Shown here in pieces: positions 1 to 7,496 of a stretch of 13,798 nt of DNA. How positions within the stretch are numbered: the first letter of the stretch is position 1; each line of letters opens with the position of its first letter. The notes under the pieces were generated by a model. It was given only the letters and a program-made list of their open reading frames with translations. It searched no databases and was not told where the DNA came from. The stretch is from an uncultured Eubacteriales bacterium (lineage in GTDB: Bacteria > Bacillota > Clostridia > Oscillospirales > Acutalibacteraceae). The translations under genes and the position numbers were made by a program. The DNA lies in contig CAKSOB010000033.1 in assembly GCA_934476545.1 (NCBI GenBank), positions 1 through 13,798 of the forward strand, given 5' to 3'.

Positions 1-129
1 CGCATTGCCACGGTGAATGAAACCGGCAAGATCAAGGGCAAAAAGGCAGGGACAGCAACCATCACCGCCACCGTTACGCTAAAGAACGGCGAAACCAAAA
101 CCCTCACCATGAAGGTGACCGTAAAATAA
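1..129 (+). CDS. C-terminal fragment of a BIG2 (Ig-like) domain surface protein
   Basis: The first 129 bases are open in frame 1 and end in TAA; the gene begins upstream of the window. The 42 visible residues include GKIKGKKAGTATITATVTLK and end in MKVTVK. This is the usual last strand pattern of bacterial Ig-like group 2 (BIG2) domains, where a G.I.G...AG.ATITA motif is followed by a short beta hairpin. Such domains sit in extracellular adhesins or wall-associated proteins. No LPXTG or membrane anchor follows, so any anchor or enzymatic domain must lie upstream. Codon use here (ggc, acc, aag) is more GC-rich than in the next gene. The family call is fairly secure; the function of the whole protein cannot be seen. 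Confidence 0.7.
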   Translation, partial: RIATVNETGKIKGKKAGTATITATVTLKNGETKTLTMKVTVK

Positions 130-160
130 AAATATTTTTGATGCAAAATTAGGACGGGTA

Positions 161-169
161 TGCTATAAT
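161..169 (+). promoter_or_regulatory. Extended -10 promoter for the lipoprotein gene
   Basis: TGCTATAAT is a perfect extended -10 element (TGnTATAAT), about 75 bases before the lipoprotein start. No convincing -35 lies at 16-18 bases; a TTGATG is present but 20 bases away. The 5' UTR could form a weak hairpin between CCCAA (178-182) and TTGGG (202-206). Inferred from sequence only. Confidence 0.6.
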
Positions 170-245
170 AAAAAGAACCCAAGTGGAAATCAAAACTAAA
201 ATTGGGGAAAGGAAATAGATTTATTTTGGAAAGGGGTCTATTATT

Positions 246-1100
246 ATGAAAAAAAGAAAAATCGTATCTCTCTTTGCTGCTCTGGTGATTGCCGGCAGCT
301 TATCCGCTACAATGGTAGGTTGTGGTTCTGATGACGGTCAGGATACAAAAAGCGCCGTAGTTAGCGTTGTGGATTCTCAGGCAAGCTCTGATGTGGACTT
401 GACCGATGCAGCTTCCATTTTGAAGAACTTAAAAGAACTTACCAATACCGATATGACTGCTACGGTCAATATGGGCTTTGAGCAGGATGGACAGAGCTTG
501 GAAACCAAGACCATCATGGACATGGTCCAAATCGGTAAAGAGAAAGCAAAGACTTCCACTGTTGTTTACATGGCAGGTCAGGAGCTTTCCAAGATGGAAA
601 GCTATACTGTTGCAGATAAGGATCAGTATATTGTTTACTCTCGAATTAACGATGGGGACTGGACTGCACAAACAACAAGTGACGGTGGTTCCAGTGCAAT
701 TAAATCCGAGGAAGTATTGGAAAAAGCACTGAACCTGAAAGTAGCAGATGCCAAAGAAACCGTAAACAACGTAGAAGCAACTGTTCTGGAGGGTGAAATC
801 TCTCTGAAGGAGATCGCTTCTTTGCTGGGTGATACCATTGCGGATGCAGAAGCAAAAACAGACGAAACCATTCCGGTAAAATTCTATGTGAATACCGACA
901 AGATGGAATTGGTTCGTTTTACTTGTGATTTGAAGAGCGCAATCGAGGCTTCTCTGTCTGAATCCAGCGAAGCAAGCAGTGTAACGGTTACAAAAGCAGA
1001 GGTGGATTTTGTAGTGAATGCCTCCGGCGATGATGTAAACGATTTCACATTGCCAACCGATCTTCCGGAGGTAGAGCCGGTTGCTTCCAGAGAAGAATAA
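246..1100 (+). CDS. Secreted lipoprotein of unknown function (DUF6612/LppX-like appearance)
   Basis: A 284-residue protein. It has a lipoprotein signal peptide: positive MKKRK, a hydrophobic run at residues 6-24, then a lipobox ending MVGC with the lipidated cysteine at residue 26. A Gly/Asp/Ser-rich linker follows to about residue 50. The mature part looks like the half-barrel lipoproteins common in Firmicutes: repeated alternating strands, 'IMDMVQIGKEKAKT', a 'YIVYSRINDGDWTAQ' segment where a substrate-state strand ends in W, then 'IPVKFYVNTDKMELVRF'. It should be anchored outside the membrane; its ligand is unknown. The start is supported by AAAGGGG 8-14 bases upstream. It ends just before a strong terminator, so it is probably monocistronic. 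The lipoprotein call is firm; the family resemblance is from memory of the fold pattern and less certain. Confidence 0.8.
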   Translation: MKKRKIVSLFAALVIAGSLSATMVGCGSDDGQDTKSAVVSVVDSQASSDVDLTDAASILKNLKELTNTDMTATVNMGFEQDGQSLETKTIMDMVQIGKEKAKTSTVVYMAGQELSKMESYTVADKDQYIVYSRINDGDWTAQTTSDGGSSAIKSEEVLEKALNLKVADAKETVNNVEATVLEGEISLKEIASLLGDTIADAEAKTDETIPVKFYVNTDKMELVRFTCDLKSAIEASLSESSEASSVTVTKAEVDFVVNASGDDVNDFTLPTDLPEVEPVASREE

Positions 1101-1141
1101 GTTGCCGATTACCGAAATAGGATTCACTGTAAATTAAATTT

Positions 1142-1180
1142 AAAACAACTGTTGTTTTTTCGACGGCAGTTGTTTTTTTA
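1142..1180 (+). terminator. Rho-independent terminator, probably bidirectional
   Basis: AAAACAACTG (1142-1151) pairs with CAGTTGTTTT (1167-1176), and the stem can extend inward by G-U and G-C pairs. A T-run follows directly. It lies between the lipoprotein gene and the convergent small membrane-protein gene, whose stop codon at 1178-1180 abuts the hairpin, so it can serve both strands. Confidence 0.85.
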
Positions 1181-1540
1181 TGTTCTTTTTTTACAAAGGC
1201 GGCACAATCCAATGGCAGGAATTGAAAGGAAAAACCATGCAATGGAAAAAGGAAGGCAAATTTGCCCGAACAGGTTGCCGGGTAAATGAGAGTAGTCCCA
1301 AACCTTTCGATGGCCAATGCGATTGACAGCCATGCCAAATAAAAATTCCACCGCTGTAATGAGGGCGCTGCAAAGAATCCCTTGCAGAAAAAGAGAGCGT
1401 TTTTTTCGGCTGATTCGGTCAATGCAACAGAGAGAAACACCGCCTGCCACCGCCATGGAACAATGAGTTCGTCCTCGCCATAGCAGTTCGATGATGGGAT
1501 AAAGAATTCCTCCAACACAAAAGAAACATACTTGTCGCAC
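1178..1540 (-). CDS. Small membrane protein, putative ABC-transporter type IV (CmpB/YmaB, PF06541)
   Basis: A 120-residue protein with hydrophobic segments around residues 2-20, 27-40, 50-70 and 90-112. The signature is near the C-terminus: 'WDYSHLPGNLFGQICLPFS' followed by 'AWFFLS'. This matches the conserved WDYS..P.N..GQICL.FS..W motif of the PF06541 family, which carries a transporter label but has no clearly established function. The start is GTG at 1540, chosen because GGGGAGG sits 7 bases upstream and the GTG opens directly into the conserved frame. It is slightly short for the family. It is divergent from galE and converges on the lipoprotein gene. Family call confident; role unknown. 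Confidence 0.75.
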   Translation of the reverse strand: MRQVCFFCVGGILYPIIELLWRGRTHCSMAVAGGVSLCCIDRISRKKRSLFLQGILCSALITAVEFLFGMAVNRIGHRKVWDYSHLPGNLFGQICLPFSIAWFFLSIPAIGLCRLCKKRT

Positions 1541-1662
1541 AAAATTACCTCCCCAACGCTTTATAAAGTAGTGTGGGAGGATTCTTTTTCTTTATACGAA
1601 AAAAGGAATTTTTAAAAATCGGATAAAATTTTTCATTCGTTCATGCGCCGCAGAAGAAAGTG

Positions 1663-1671
1663 TGCTATACT
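1663..1671 (+). promoter_or_regulatory. Extended -10 promoter for the galE-pepV unit
   Basis: TGCTATACT is an extended -10 box 35 bases before the galE ATG, with no good -35 at standard spacing. The galE ribosome-binding site is GGAAAGGAAGG, about 6 bases before ATG. Confidence 0.55.
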
Positions 1672-1706
1672 AGAAGCAGAACAGAGCAAGGAAAGGAAGG
1701 ATCGGA

Positions 1707-2753
1707 ATGCAAATTCTGGTTACCGGCGGTGCCGGATATATTGGAAGTCATACCTGTGTGCAGTTATTGCAAGCAGGACATAATATTGTGGTTGTAGATG
1801 ATTTTAGCAACAGCCATCCACTGGTATTAAAGCGGATGGAAACATTGGCAGGACAACCGATTCAATTTTATAAAGAAGATGTCCGAAACAAGGAAGCGCT
1901 GCGCCGAATCTTTGCAGAAACACCTTTTGATGCTGTGATTCATTTTGCAGGCTATAAAGCGGTAGGAGAATCGGTAGAGCAACCGCTGCGGTACTATCGC
2001 AATAACTTAGATACCACGTTGACCCTGTTGGAAGTAATGAAAGAATTTCAGGTACACAATATTATTTTCAGTTCTTCCGCTACGGTTTACGGAGATCCGG
2101 AGGTTGTTCCGATTACAGAGGATCAACCCCTGGGCATCACAACCAATCCATACGGAACCTCTAAAATGATGCAAGAGCGAATTTTGATGGATATTGCGGC
2201 TTCCGATCCAACCTTCCATCCGATTCTTTTACGGTATTTCAATCCGGTCGGCGCACACGAAAGCGGACTGATGGGGGAGGACCCCAACGGAATCCCCAAC
2301 AACTTAATGCCCTATATTTCTCAGGTGGCAATCGGTCGTTTGGAAAAACTGCGGGTGTTCGGAAATGATTATCCAACCCATGACGGAACCGGTGTGCGGG
2401 ATTACATCCATGTGGTGGATTTGGCGGCGGGTCATGTGGCGGCGCTGCAATTATTCCAAAAGCCCGGCGGACTGGAAATCTATAACTTGGGAACCGGTAC
2501 CGGCTACTCGGTATTGGATGTGCTTCATGCCTATGAGAAAGCAGTCGGTCGAACCTTGCCTTATGAAATTGTAGAACGTCGGGCAGGGGATGTGGCAACT
2601 TGTTATGCAAATCCGGACAAAGCATGGCGAGATTTGCATTGGCGTGCGGAAAAAACACTGGACGAAATGTGTGCCGATTCTTGGAACTGGCAAACAAAGA
2701 ATCCGAATGGGTATAAAGGAGAGAACACAGTTGAACTTCGGGCAGACAATTAG
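1707..2753 (+). CDS. galE: UDP-glucose 4-epimerase
   Basis: This 348-residue enzyme interconverts UDP-glucose and UDP-galactose in the cytoplasm, for the Leloir pathway and for sugar-nucleotide supply to the envelope. It is an extended short-chain dehydrogenase/reductase. The NAD-binding motif GGAGYIG is at residues 7-13, DD at 31-32 binds the ribose, the catalytic Ser is in FSSSATVYG (122-124), and the Tyr/Lys pair is Y149/K153 in PYGTSK, the same positions as in E. coli GalE. The substrate-domain motif 'GIPNNLMPYISQVA' follows. The usual end (W.WQ..NP.GY) is present, then about 13 extra residues, which overlap the start of the next gene. No other galactose genes are adjacent, so a housekeeping or polysaccharide role is as likely as galactose use. 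Confidence 0.95.
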   Translation: MQILVTGGAGYIGSHTCVQLLQAGHNIVVVDDFSNSHPLVLKRMETLAGQPIQFYKEDVRNKEALRRIFAETPFDAVIHFAGYKAVGESVEQPLRYYRNNLDTTLTLLEVMKEFQVHNIIFSSSATVYGDPEVVPITEDQPLGITTNPYGTSKMMQERILMDIAASDPTFHPILLRYFNPVGAHESGLMGEDPNGIPNNLMPYISQVAIGRLEKLRVFGNDYPTHDGTGVRDYIHVVDLAAGHVAALQLFQKPGGLEIYNLGTGTGYSVLDVLHAYEKAVGRTLPYEIVERRAGDVATCYANPDKAWRDLHWRAEKTLDEMCADSWNWQTKNPNGYKGENTVELRADN

Positions 2754-4128
2754 AGAATATGAAACAGAAATTTTAGACTACTTGGCAGAATTGATTGCCA
2801 TTCCGTCGGTTTCTCATCCGGATCAGCCTTTGCCGGGCAAACCGTTTGGAGAGGAATCTGCACGGGCATTGGAATCTATTTTGTCCAAGGGTGCCGAGCT
2901 GGGCTTTTCTGTGAAGAATGTAGGAAATTATGCAGGACACGTTTCCTACGATTGCGGAGAAGGTGACTATGCCGCCGTTCTTAGCCATGTGGATGTGGTT
3001 CCGGTGGGGAGCGGTTGGGAAACCGACCCCTTTACCTTAACCGAAAAAGATGGCTTATTGTATGGTCGTGGCGTATTGGACGATAAGGGCTCGGCGGTGA
3101 TTTCGCTCTTCTGTTTGAAGGCGCTGAAAGACCACGGTGTTTTGGGCAATCGTTCCATTCGCTGTATTTTCGGTGCAGGCGAAGAAGTGGGAATGTGCGA
3201 TTTGGAGCATTATTTTGCGGAAGAACCGTTGCCGTCCCTTTCCTTTACACCGGATGGAGAATATGGCATCTGCAACCGAGAGAAAGGCATTCTCCACTTT
3301 ACATTGGAAACAGAACAAGACTTCGGTGTGATTCATTCGTTCACAGGCGGTTCCGTTGCCAATGCGGTTCCGGACACAGCACAGGCAGTTGTAGATTGTA
3401 CGCAGGAACAGTGCGAACGCTTGCAGCAGGCAGCAGAATCCTCCGGTGAGGATTACACCTTGACATATGATGCGCAGCTTGGCAGAGCGACTGTTGCCGT
3501 AAACGGAAGAGCAGCCCATGGCAGCAAACCGGAAGACGGACACAATGCAATCATGGTGCTGCTGATGCTTCTCTCTCGTGTATTTGTACCGGAACAACTT
3601 GGAAAATTGCCATCGTTTTTGGCTGCGTATATCAAAATGGAAACCGATGGAACTTCTTTATCCATTGCACAATCGGATGCGTATTCCGGTTCGGTTACGT
3701 TGAACGTAGGTGTTCTTTCCATAGAAAAAGGCGCTGCCAAAGCAACGATAGATATCCGCTATCCGGTTACTGCATCGGGAGAGGCGATCATAGAAACAAT
3801 CTGTCAGCAGGCAAAAGAACACGGCGTGTGCTATCAAACAATGGAAAATTTGGCACCGCTGTATGCTGAAGCGGAATCTCCATTGGTTACGGTTTTGTCT
3901 GAGGCATATGAGTCGGTGACAGGAGAGAAGGCTACCCTGTATGCAACCGGCGGCGGTTCCTATGCCCGGTGCATTCCCGGACATTGTGTTGCCTTTGGGC
4001 CGCTGTTTCCGGGGGAGCCCAACCGCAGACTGCATGAGAGTGGGGAACATATGGATAAAGAATTGTTTTTCCGCCATGCCGAAATTTGCTTAGAAGCAAT
4101 GTATCGCATGATTCAAATGGATCTGTAA
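2731..4128 (+). CDS. pepV: Dinuclear-zinc dipeptidase, PepV-like (M20 family)
   Basis: A 465-residue cytoplasmic metallopeptidase of the M20 family. PepV-type enzymes cleave dipeptides and some tripeptides with a free N-terminus. Ligands and catalytic residues align with the PepV pattern: SHVDVVP (H86, D88), VLDDKG (D117/D118), GAGEEVG (E151 base, E152), TPDGEY (D175), and H435 in RRLHESGE. The lid domain contains RAAHGSKPEDGHNA. The frame is open further upstream, but the start is taken as TTG at 2731 because AAAGGAGA lies about 9 bases before it, the resulting length is normal for PepV, and 'IREYETEILDYLAELIAIPSVS' is the usual N-terminus. It overlaps galE by 23 bases, which implies translational coupling. 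A terminator follows at once. Confidence 0.92.
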   Translation: MNFGQTIREYETEILDYLAELIAIPSVSHPDQPLPGKPFGEESARALESILSKGAELGFSVKNVGNYAGHVSYDCGEGDYAAVLSHVDVVPVGSGWETDPFTLTEKDGLLYGRGVLDDKGSAVISLFCLKALKDHGVLGNRSIRCIFGAGEEVGMCDLEHYFAEEPLPSLSFTPDGEYGICNREKGILHFTLETEQDFGVIHSFTGGSVANAVPDTAQAVVDCTQEQCERLQQAAESSGEDYTLTYDAQLGRATVAVNGRAAHGSKPEDGHNAIMVLLMLLSRVFVPEQLGKLPSFLAAYIKMETDGTSLSIAQSDAYSGSVTLNVGVLSIEKGAAKATIDIRYPVTASGEAIIETICQQAKEHGVCYQTMENLAPLYAEAESPLVTVLSEAYESVTGEKATLYATGGGSYARCIPGHCVAFGPLFPGEPNRRLHESGEHMDKELFFRHAEICLEAMYRMIQMDL

Positions 4129-4133
4129 CAAAT

Positions 4134-4163
4134 AAAAACCACCAGTTTACTGGTGGTTTTTAT
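4134..4163 (+). terminator. Terminator after the galE-pepV unit
   Basis: AAAAACCACCAG (4134-4145), loop TTTA, CTGGTGGTTTTT (4150-4161): a perfect 12-bp stem with a T-run. It is nearly the same hairpin as the one at 10209-10235 and may also be one end of a repeat element. Confidence 0.9.
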
Positions 4164-4241
4164 TAATGGCTGTATATTTTAAAATTTGGGTTTCTACGGT
4201 TTTATAATCAAGATGAGTGTCACCGGTAGATCCGGTGGTTT
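4134..4241. repeat. Palindrome-ended intergenic repeat, candidate non-autonomous element
   Basis: A stretch of about 108 bases bounded by two hairpins: the perfect CCACCAG/CTGGTGG hairpin (4139-4157) and CACCGG-TAGAT-CCGGTG (4221-4237) with a following T-run. The interior is AT-rich and non-coding ('ATAATCAAGATGAGTGTC' precedes the second hairpin). The ends resemble those of the 10115-10235 element. Palindromic ends are typical of IS200/IS605 derivatives, but no transposase is present, so mobility is inferred. It could equally be a terminator beside an unrelated hairpin. Confidence 0.4.
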
Positions 4242-4259
4242 TTCTAACGCTAAAGTGAC

Positions 4260-4297
4260 TAAAAATAAAAATACCAAGGCTGCCAAGTCCTTGGTAT
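4260..4297 (-). terminator. Terminator of the minus-strand MBL-VanZ operon
   Basis: ATACCAAGG (4271-4279) pairs with CCTTGGTAT (4289-4297). Read on the minus strand, the stem runs into TTTTTATTTTT. It lies a few bases past the vanZ-like stop codon. Confidence 0.85.
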
Positions 4298-4303
4298 CCT
4301 GTC

Positions 4304-4789
4304 TTATTGAAAATGCTTTCCGTTTCCCTGTGATTTCTTTCGGTCAAGAAGCAACCACAGTAGCGGTGTGATAATGAGAAGCCCTAATAAAACACCACTG
4401 AAATCAATCAGAACATCTCGCACTTCTCCGCTTCGTTGGGGAATCAATAACTGAAGGCTCTCGTCCAGTACGGGAATCAGCAGTCCAAAAAACAGCGGTG
4501 TAAAAATTCTCGCCCACCAGTTAGAAGTTATCGCTCGAATCGTCATGCCTAGCAGCAGTCCCAATGCAAAATATTCCGAGAAATGCGCCAACTTTCGGAT
4601 CACCAATTCCGAAACAAGAATGGGAATCCGCAGTAAATCAAAACAGGACTGAATCCATTCCACTGCCTTGGCGCTGCGAGAACCGGAAGCAGCACCGTCT
4701 TGCAGGGAGTTCCCAAAAATAAACAGTAAAAATAAAATTGTACCAACGACTAAGAATAGCCGCAACAGCAACTGGTTTCGGTTTCGCAT
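4304..4789 (-). CDS. VanZ-family membrane protein
   Basis: A 161-residue integral membrane protein with about four hydrophobic segments (residues 6-24, 62-82, 88-110 and 130-150). VanZ signatures are clear: 'FGNSLQDG' after the first helix, 'RKLAHFSEYFALGLLLG', and 'VLDESLQLLIPQRSGEVRDV' with 'LIDFSGVLLG'. VanZ homologues are linked to low-level teicoplanin resistance and to envelope stress, but most are uncharacterised. The start is ATG at 4789, preceded by AAAGGCGG at good spacing; the frame stays open upstream but would then overlap the MBL gene. It is the last gene of a three-gene unit, 40 bases after the MBL gene. Nothing here shows glycopeptide-resistance genes, so a resistance role is not supported. 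Confidence 0.85.
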   Translation of the reverse strand: MRNRNQLLLRLFLVVGTILFLLFIFGNSLQDGAASGSRSAKAVEWIQSCFDLLRIPILVSELVIRKLAHFSEYFALGLLLGMTIRAITSNWWARIFTPLFFGLLIPVLDESLQLLIPQRSGEVRDVLIDFSGVLLGLLIITPLLWLLLDRKKSQGNGKHFQ

Positions 4790-4829
4790 TCGCTTCCGCC
4801 TTTCTGTTCCATCAGTCGGGGTTCTCTTA

Positions 4830-6089
4830 TCACCCGAATTTTTCTGTACAGCGGCAAGGATGGGAATAGGTTCTCCCATCCAAATAAACAGAGCATCCCG
4901 GACGGCGGCATTGGGTTGGATTTGCTCGACAGGGAGAACACTCCGGACAATACAGTGACGCATTGCAGCAAGAATTTCCGGCATCAATATGTTGGCAATG
5001 ATCTGCGCCGGTACAATGATGCAGTACATTTAACGCCGCATACTGCGAAGCAATTTTTCCGCCACAGCCAACGCCGTTACTGATGAGCAAGTGACGAATT
5101 CCCATTTCGGAAAAGCCTTCCCACCAACAGGATTCTGTTCCATGATGGGGTGCTTTTACCAGCATATACTCTTCTTGTAGATTTGGTGCAATGCGATTCA
5201 TGGTTTCCGGAGTTGCATCACCTGTAAACAAAACCTTCTCTGAAGAAAGCACCAAACTGGAACCGTTGATTTCATGGCTGACTGCCATTATCGTTGCCCG
5301 ATCATGCAGCAGTGCAGAAACTCGATTTGCCACACGCATGGTGTGGAGATAGGGAAGCAACCGATTCAATTCCTGCATCAAATCAAACAAATCCTCTACG
5401 CATTTCTGCCGTTCCGATTGATCTGCATCGGTTTCCGGTGAAAAACTTTTCATGCAGCGAACGTAGCTTTCACAAAGCTGCCGTTTCAAAATTAAAAAGC
5501 TTTCGGCACAGGAGTCATAGCTTTCCCGCAAAATTGCATTGCAGGATGCAATCAATTTCCGCAGCGTAAGCGAAAAGGGATAATTCTTTTCCGGCGGCCA
5601 TAGGATGGTGTAATCCTCTTTATCAAATTCCAAGATATCTCCTGCTCCCAAGGTGTAAATCACCTCGGTGGTGGCAAGGTTGCAAATTTCCCGAAAAAAA
5701 CGGAGGTTGGCACCGTTCATCTTTACGGTTTCACTTCCGGCACCCGTCACAAACGATTCAATCCAAATGGACAATTCCGTCAGCAACGGAACACCACGAT
5801 GATCCACCGGACAGCAAGGAATGTAAATTCGGTCAAAATATTGCGGATCCCCTCGCAGCAACAGAGGCAACCCGCAATAGTGATCCTTATGAAAATGAGA
5901 AAGAAGAAAACTGCGTTCCTCTGCGCTGCCGTATTGGTCTTGAATCTGTTCCACATATTCTCGGAACAGGGTTCCATCTGCCAACCGGGGACGAATCGTA
6001 CCGCAGTCTACCATTAAAATTTCTCGATACTTGCCGCCGATGACAACGCATTCGCCGAATCCGACATCATGCTGTTTCACCCATTGCAA
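4830..6089 (-). CDS. Metallo-beta-lactamase-fold hydrolase with Cys-rich C-terminus
   Basis: A 419-residue protein. The N-terminal strand pattern 'VGFGECVVIGG..ILMVDCGT' and the zinc motif H65-F-H67-K-D69-H70 place it in the MBL superfamily. Later motifs are GDAT (the bridging Asp), 'VKAPHHG' and 'HLLISNG', the layout of ComEC-type and other MBL-fold hydrolases whose last His lies in PHHG. A helical insert of about 100 residues separates the two halves. The last 80 residues contain 12 cysteines in pairs or near-pairs (HC, HC, CC, CPEC, PC, QC, GC, PCRC), which suggests an extra metal site or disulphides. There is no signal peptide. The start is TTG at 6089, 8 bases after AGGAGG; the ATG within the same site opens only a 6-codon frame. 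It lies 12 bases after the upstream gene. Substrate unknown. Confidence 0.82.
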   Translation of the reverse strand: MQWVKQHDVGFGECVVIGGKYREILMVDCGTIRPRLADGTLFREYVEQIQDQYGSAEERSFLLSHFHKDHYCGLPLLLRGDPQYFDRIYIPCCPVDHRGVPLLTELSIWIESFVTGAGSETVKMNGANLRFFREICNLATTEVIYTLGAGDILEFDKEDYTILWPPEKNYPFSLTLRKLIASCNAILRESYDSCAESFLILKRQLCESYVRCMKSFSPETDADQSERQKCVEDLFDLMQELNRLLPYLHTMRVANRVSALLHDRATIMAVSHEINGSSLVLSSEKVLFTGDATPETMNRIAPNLQEEYMLVKAPHHGTESCWWEGFSEMGIRHLLISNGVGCGGKIASQYAALNVLHHCTGADHCQHIDAGNSCCNASLYCPECSPCRANPTQCRRPGCSVYLDGRTYSHPCRCTEKFG

Positions 6090-6101
6090 GATGCCATCCT
6101 C

Positions 6102-7301
6102 CTACACTGCTCGGGTGCCCGTTTTCGGGTCGAACACTTCGGTAGCGTGTACCATCTTGGAATTGATTTTCTTTCCTGCCACGGTATACTTGGATGGTAA
6201 TTTTTGTCCGGAATGACGGAGAGATTCCAATTCCTCGTACAAACTTTTGCCTTCGGATTCCGGCAACTTCACAGGTTTTGGCTGAATCATAGCTTTGTTC
6301 TTTTCTTCCAAGTTTTGAATCATTGCCATAATCTCTGCTAAATCATCATCCTGCGCCCGAATTTCTTCGCTGGAATAAGAGAACAAATCTCCGTCGGATT
6401 CCATTGTGGATGGTGTACCGATTTCTTCCGGTTGCGTTGCTTCGGAAAGCTGACGAATCCATGCTTCGGTTTCTTCCACAGTGCGACGGTATTCTTCCCC
6501 TACATCGACACTGCGGCTCTCTTCCATTTCTACTTCTTTTAAGATTTCTGCAACTTCCTCCGGTTTTGCCTCTGCATCGGCACCTCTCAGCAATAAGACA
6601 CATTCTGCAAATAATTGTGCGCCACGCTCGTCCCAATCAAATGTTGACACCATAACATCCTCCAAATCCAATGAGGAAACCGCCGGTTCGATGGTTTCCA
6701 TGGCATCCTCCCGAAGTTTGGCTTGTTCTGCGGTACAGAAGCAAACCTCGCCTCGGCTTGTTGTTGCGTAAATGATGGGCTTGCCGGACTGTTTGTCCAA
6801 CAGGTCGTTAATTTCTGAGTTGACTTCCGAATATCCGGGATACAGCTTTAAGCTGGATTTTGCATTGCCGTCCTTGTCGTAGCTGCGCAGCAGCAGAATG
6901 CCACGCTCGTCGATCATCTCAACGGAATGCGCCGGAATTTGGGCATCATCATACTTATCGTAATAATAGGTTCTGACCCATTCTAAATTGCTGTCGTAGA
7001 CAATTTTTTCATAGTGATGAAATTCACTGTCTTGGAACAGAATGGAACAGCCTTCCGGCTCCGATACGGAATACTCCAGAAGATGACCGTCTACCGTTTT
7101 TTTCCATCCCATTCCCCATTGGGATATGTAGTAGCTGTATTTGGTACAGACATCCCCGATGTAGTCTGTAATCACCTTTTTTTCTGACACGCCGTTCTCA
7201 AAAAAATTGCGGCGAATATTATATAGGCAGCCGTGTAGCTGTGTGGTACTGTCATATGCGGGAAAACAGACTGTATAAACATGTAACTTCTCTGTTGCCA
7301 T
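6102..7301 (-). CDS. Unrecognised acidic protein, first gene of the MBL-VanZ operon
   Basis: A 399-residue protein I do not recognise. Residues 1-200 look like a folded, beta-rich domain with many aromatics ('WGMGWKKTVDGHLLEY', 'EWVRTYYYDKYDD', 'GILLLRSYDKDG'), an alternating strand pattern somewhat like YD/RHS-type sheets though with no repeat. Residues 200-350 are strongly acidic and probably helical or disordered (runs such as EEVAEILKEVEMEE), suggesting coiled coil or linker. The C-terminus is again ordered and basic: 'LPSKYTVAGKKINSKMVHAT' then EVFDPKTGT. There is no signal peptide or membrane span, so it should be cytosolic. ATG at 7301 follows AGGGGGTG by about 5 bases. The 12-base gap to the MBL gene makes co-function likely, but the function is unknown. 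Confidence 0.75.
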   Translation of the reverse strand: MATEKLHVYTVCFPAYDSTTQLHGCLYNIRRNFFENGVSEKKVITDYIGDVCTKYSYYISQWGMGWKKTVDGHLLEYSVSEPEGCSILFQDSEFHHYEKIVYDSNLEWVRTYYYDKYDDAQIPAHSVEMIDERGILLLRSYDKDGNAKSSLKLYPGYSEVNSEINDLLDKQSGKPIIYATTSRGEVCFCTAEQAKLREDAMETIEPAVSSLDLEDVMVSTFDWDERGAQLFAECVLLLRGADAEAKPEEVAEILKEVEMEESRSVDVGEEYRRTVEETEAWIRQLSEATQPEEIGTPSTMESDGDLFSYSSEEIRAQDDDLAEIMAMIQNLEEKNKAMIQPKPVKLPESEGKSLYEELESLRHSGQKLPSKYTVAGKKINSKMVHATEVFDPKTGTRAV

Positions 7302-7347
7302 GCATACACCCCCTATTTTAAATAATATTATTCACGCTCTTAGTTTT

Positions 7348-7356
7348 ATTATATCA
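7348..7356 (-). promoter_or_regulatory. Extended -10 promoter of the three-gene minus-strand operon
   Basis: On the minus strand TGATATAAT is a perfect extended -10, about 47 bases upstream of the ATG at 7301. The surrounding region is very AT-rich and lacks a clear -35. Divergent from the MscS promoter. Confidence 0.6.
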
Positions 7357-7456
7357 ATTTTCCTTTTAAAATGCGGTAAATGTTCTTTAATCTATGGTTA
7401 CAGTTTCGTAATTTGCTGAGAAAACACAAAAAATACTATCTTTTAGCATAAAAGTG

Positions 7457-7465
7457 TGCTATGCT
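7457..7465 (+). promoter_or_regulatory. Extended -10 promoter of the MscS gene
   Basis: TGCTATGCT is an extended -10-like element 31 bases before the ATG at 7497. No good -35 is seen. The ribosome-binding site is AGGAGGG at 7483-7489. Confidence 0.45.
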
Positions 7466-7496
7466 TAATTTACAAACATAATAGGAGGGATTGCAA

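Noticed and set aside
429..1127. 232-residue minus-strand ORF opposite the lipoprotein
   Set aside because: Composition is Cys/Phe/His-rich antisense translation with no ribosome-binding site; the plus-strand lipoprotein has a signal peptide, RBS and terminator.
2239..2697. 152-residue minus-strand ORF opposite galE
   Set aside because: His/Pro/Arg-rich antisense shadow of a well-conserved galE.
4304..4789. Glycopeptide-resistance locus based on the VanZ match
   Set aside because: No vanHAX-type ligase or dehydrogenase and no two-component genes are present; VanZ-family proteins are common without resistance.
4790..5029. N-terminal extension of the VanZ protein by 80 codons
   Set aside because: The extension overlaps the MBL gene; ATG at 4789 has an RBS and gives a normal VanZ length.
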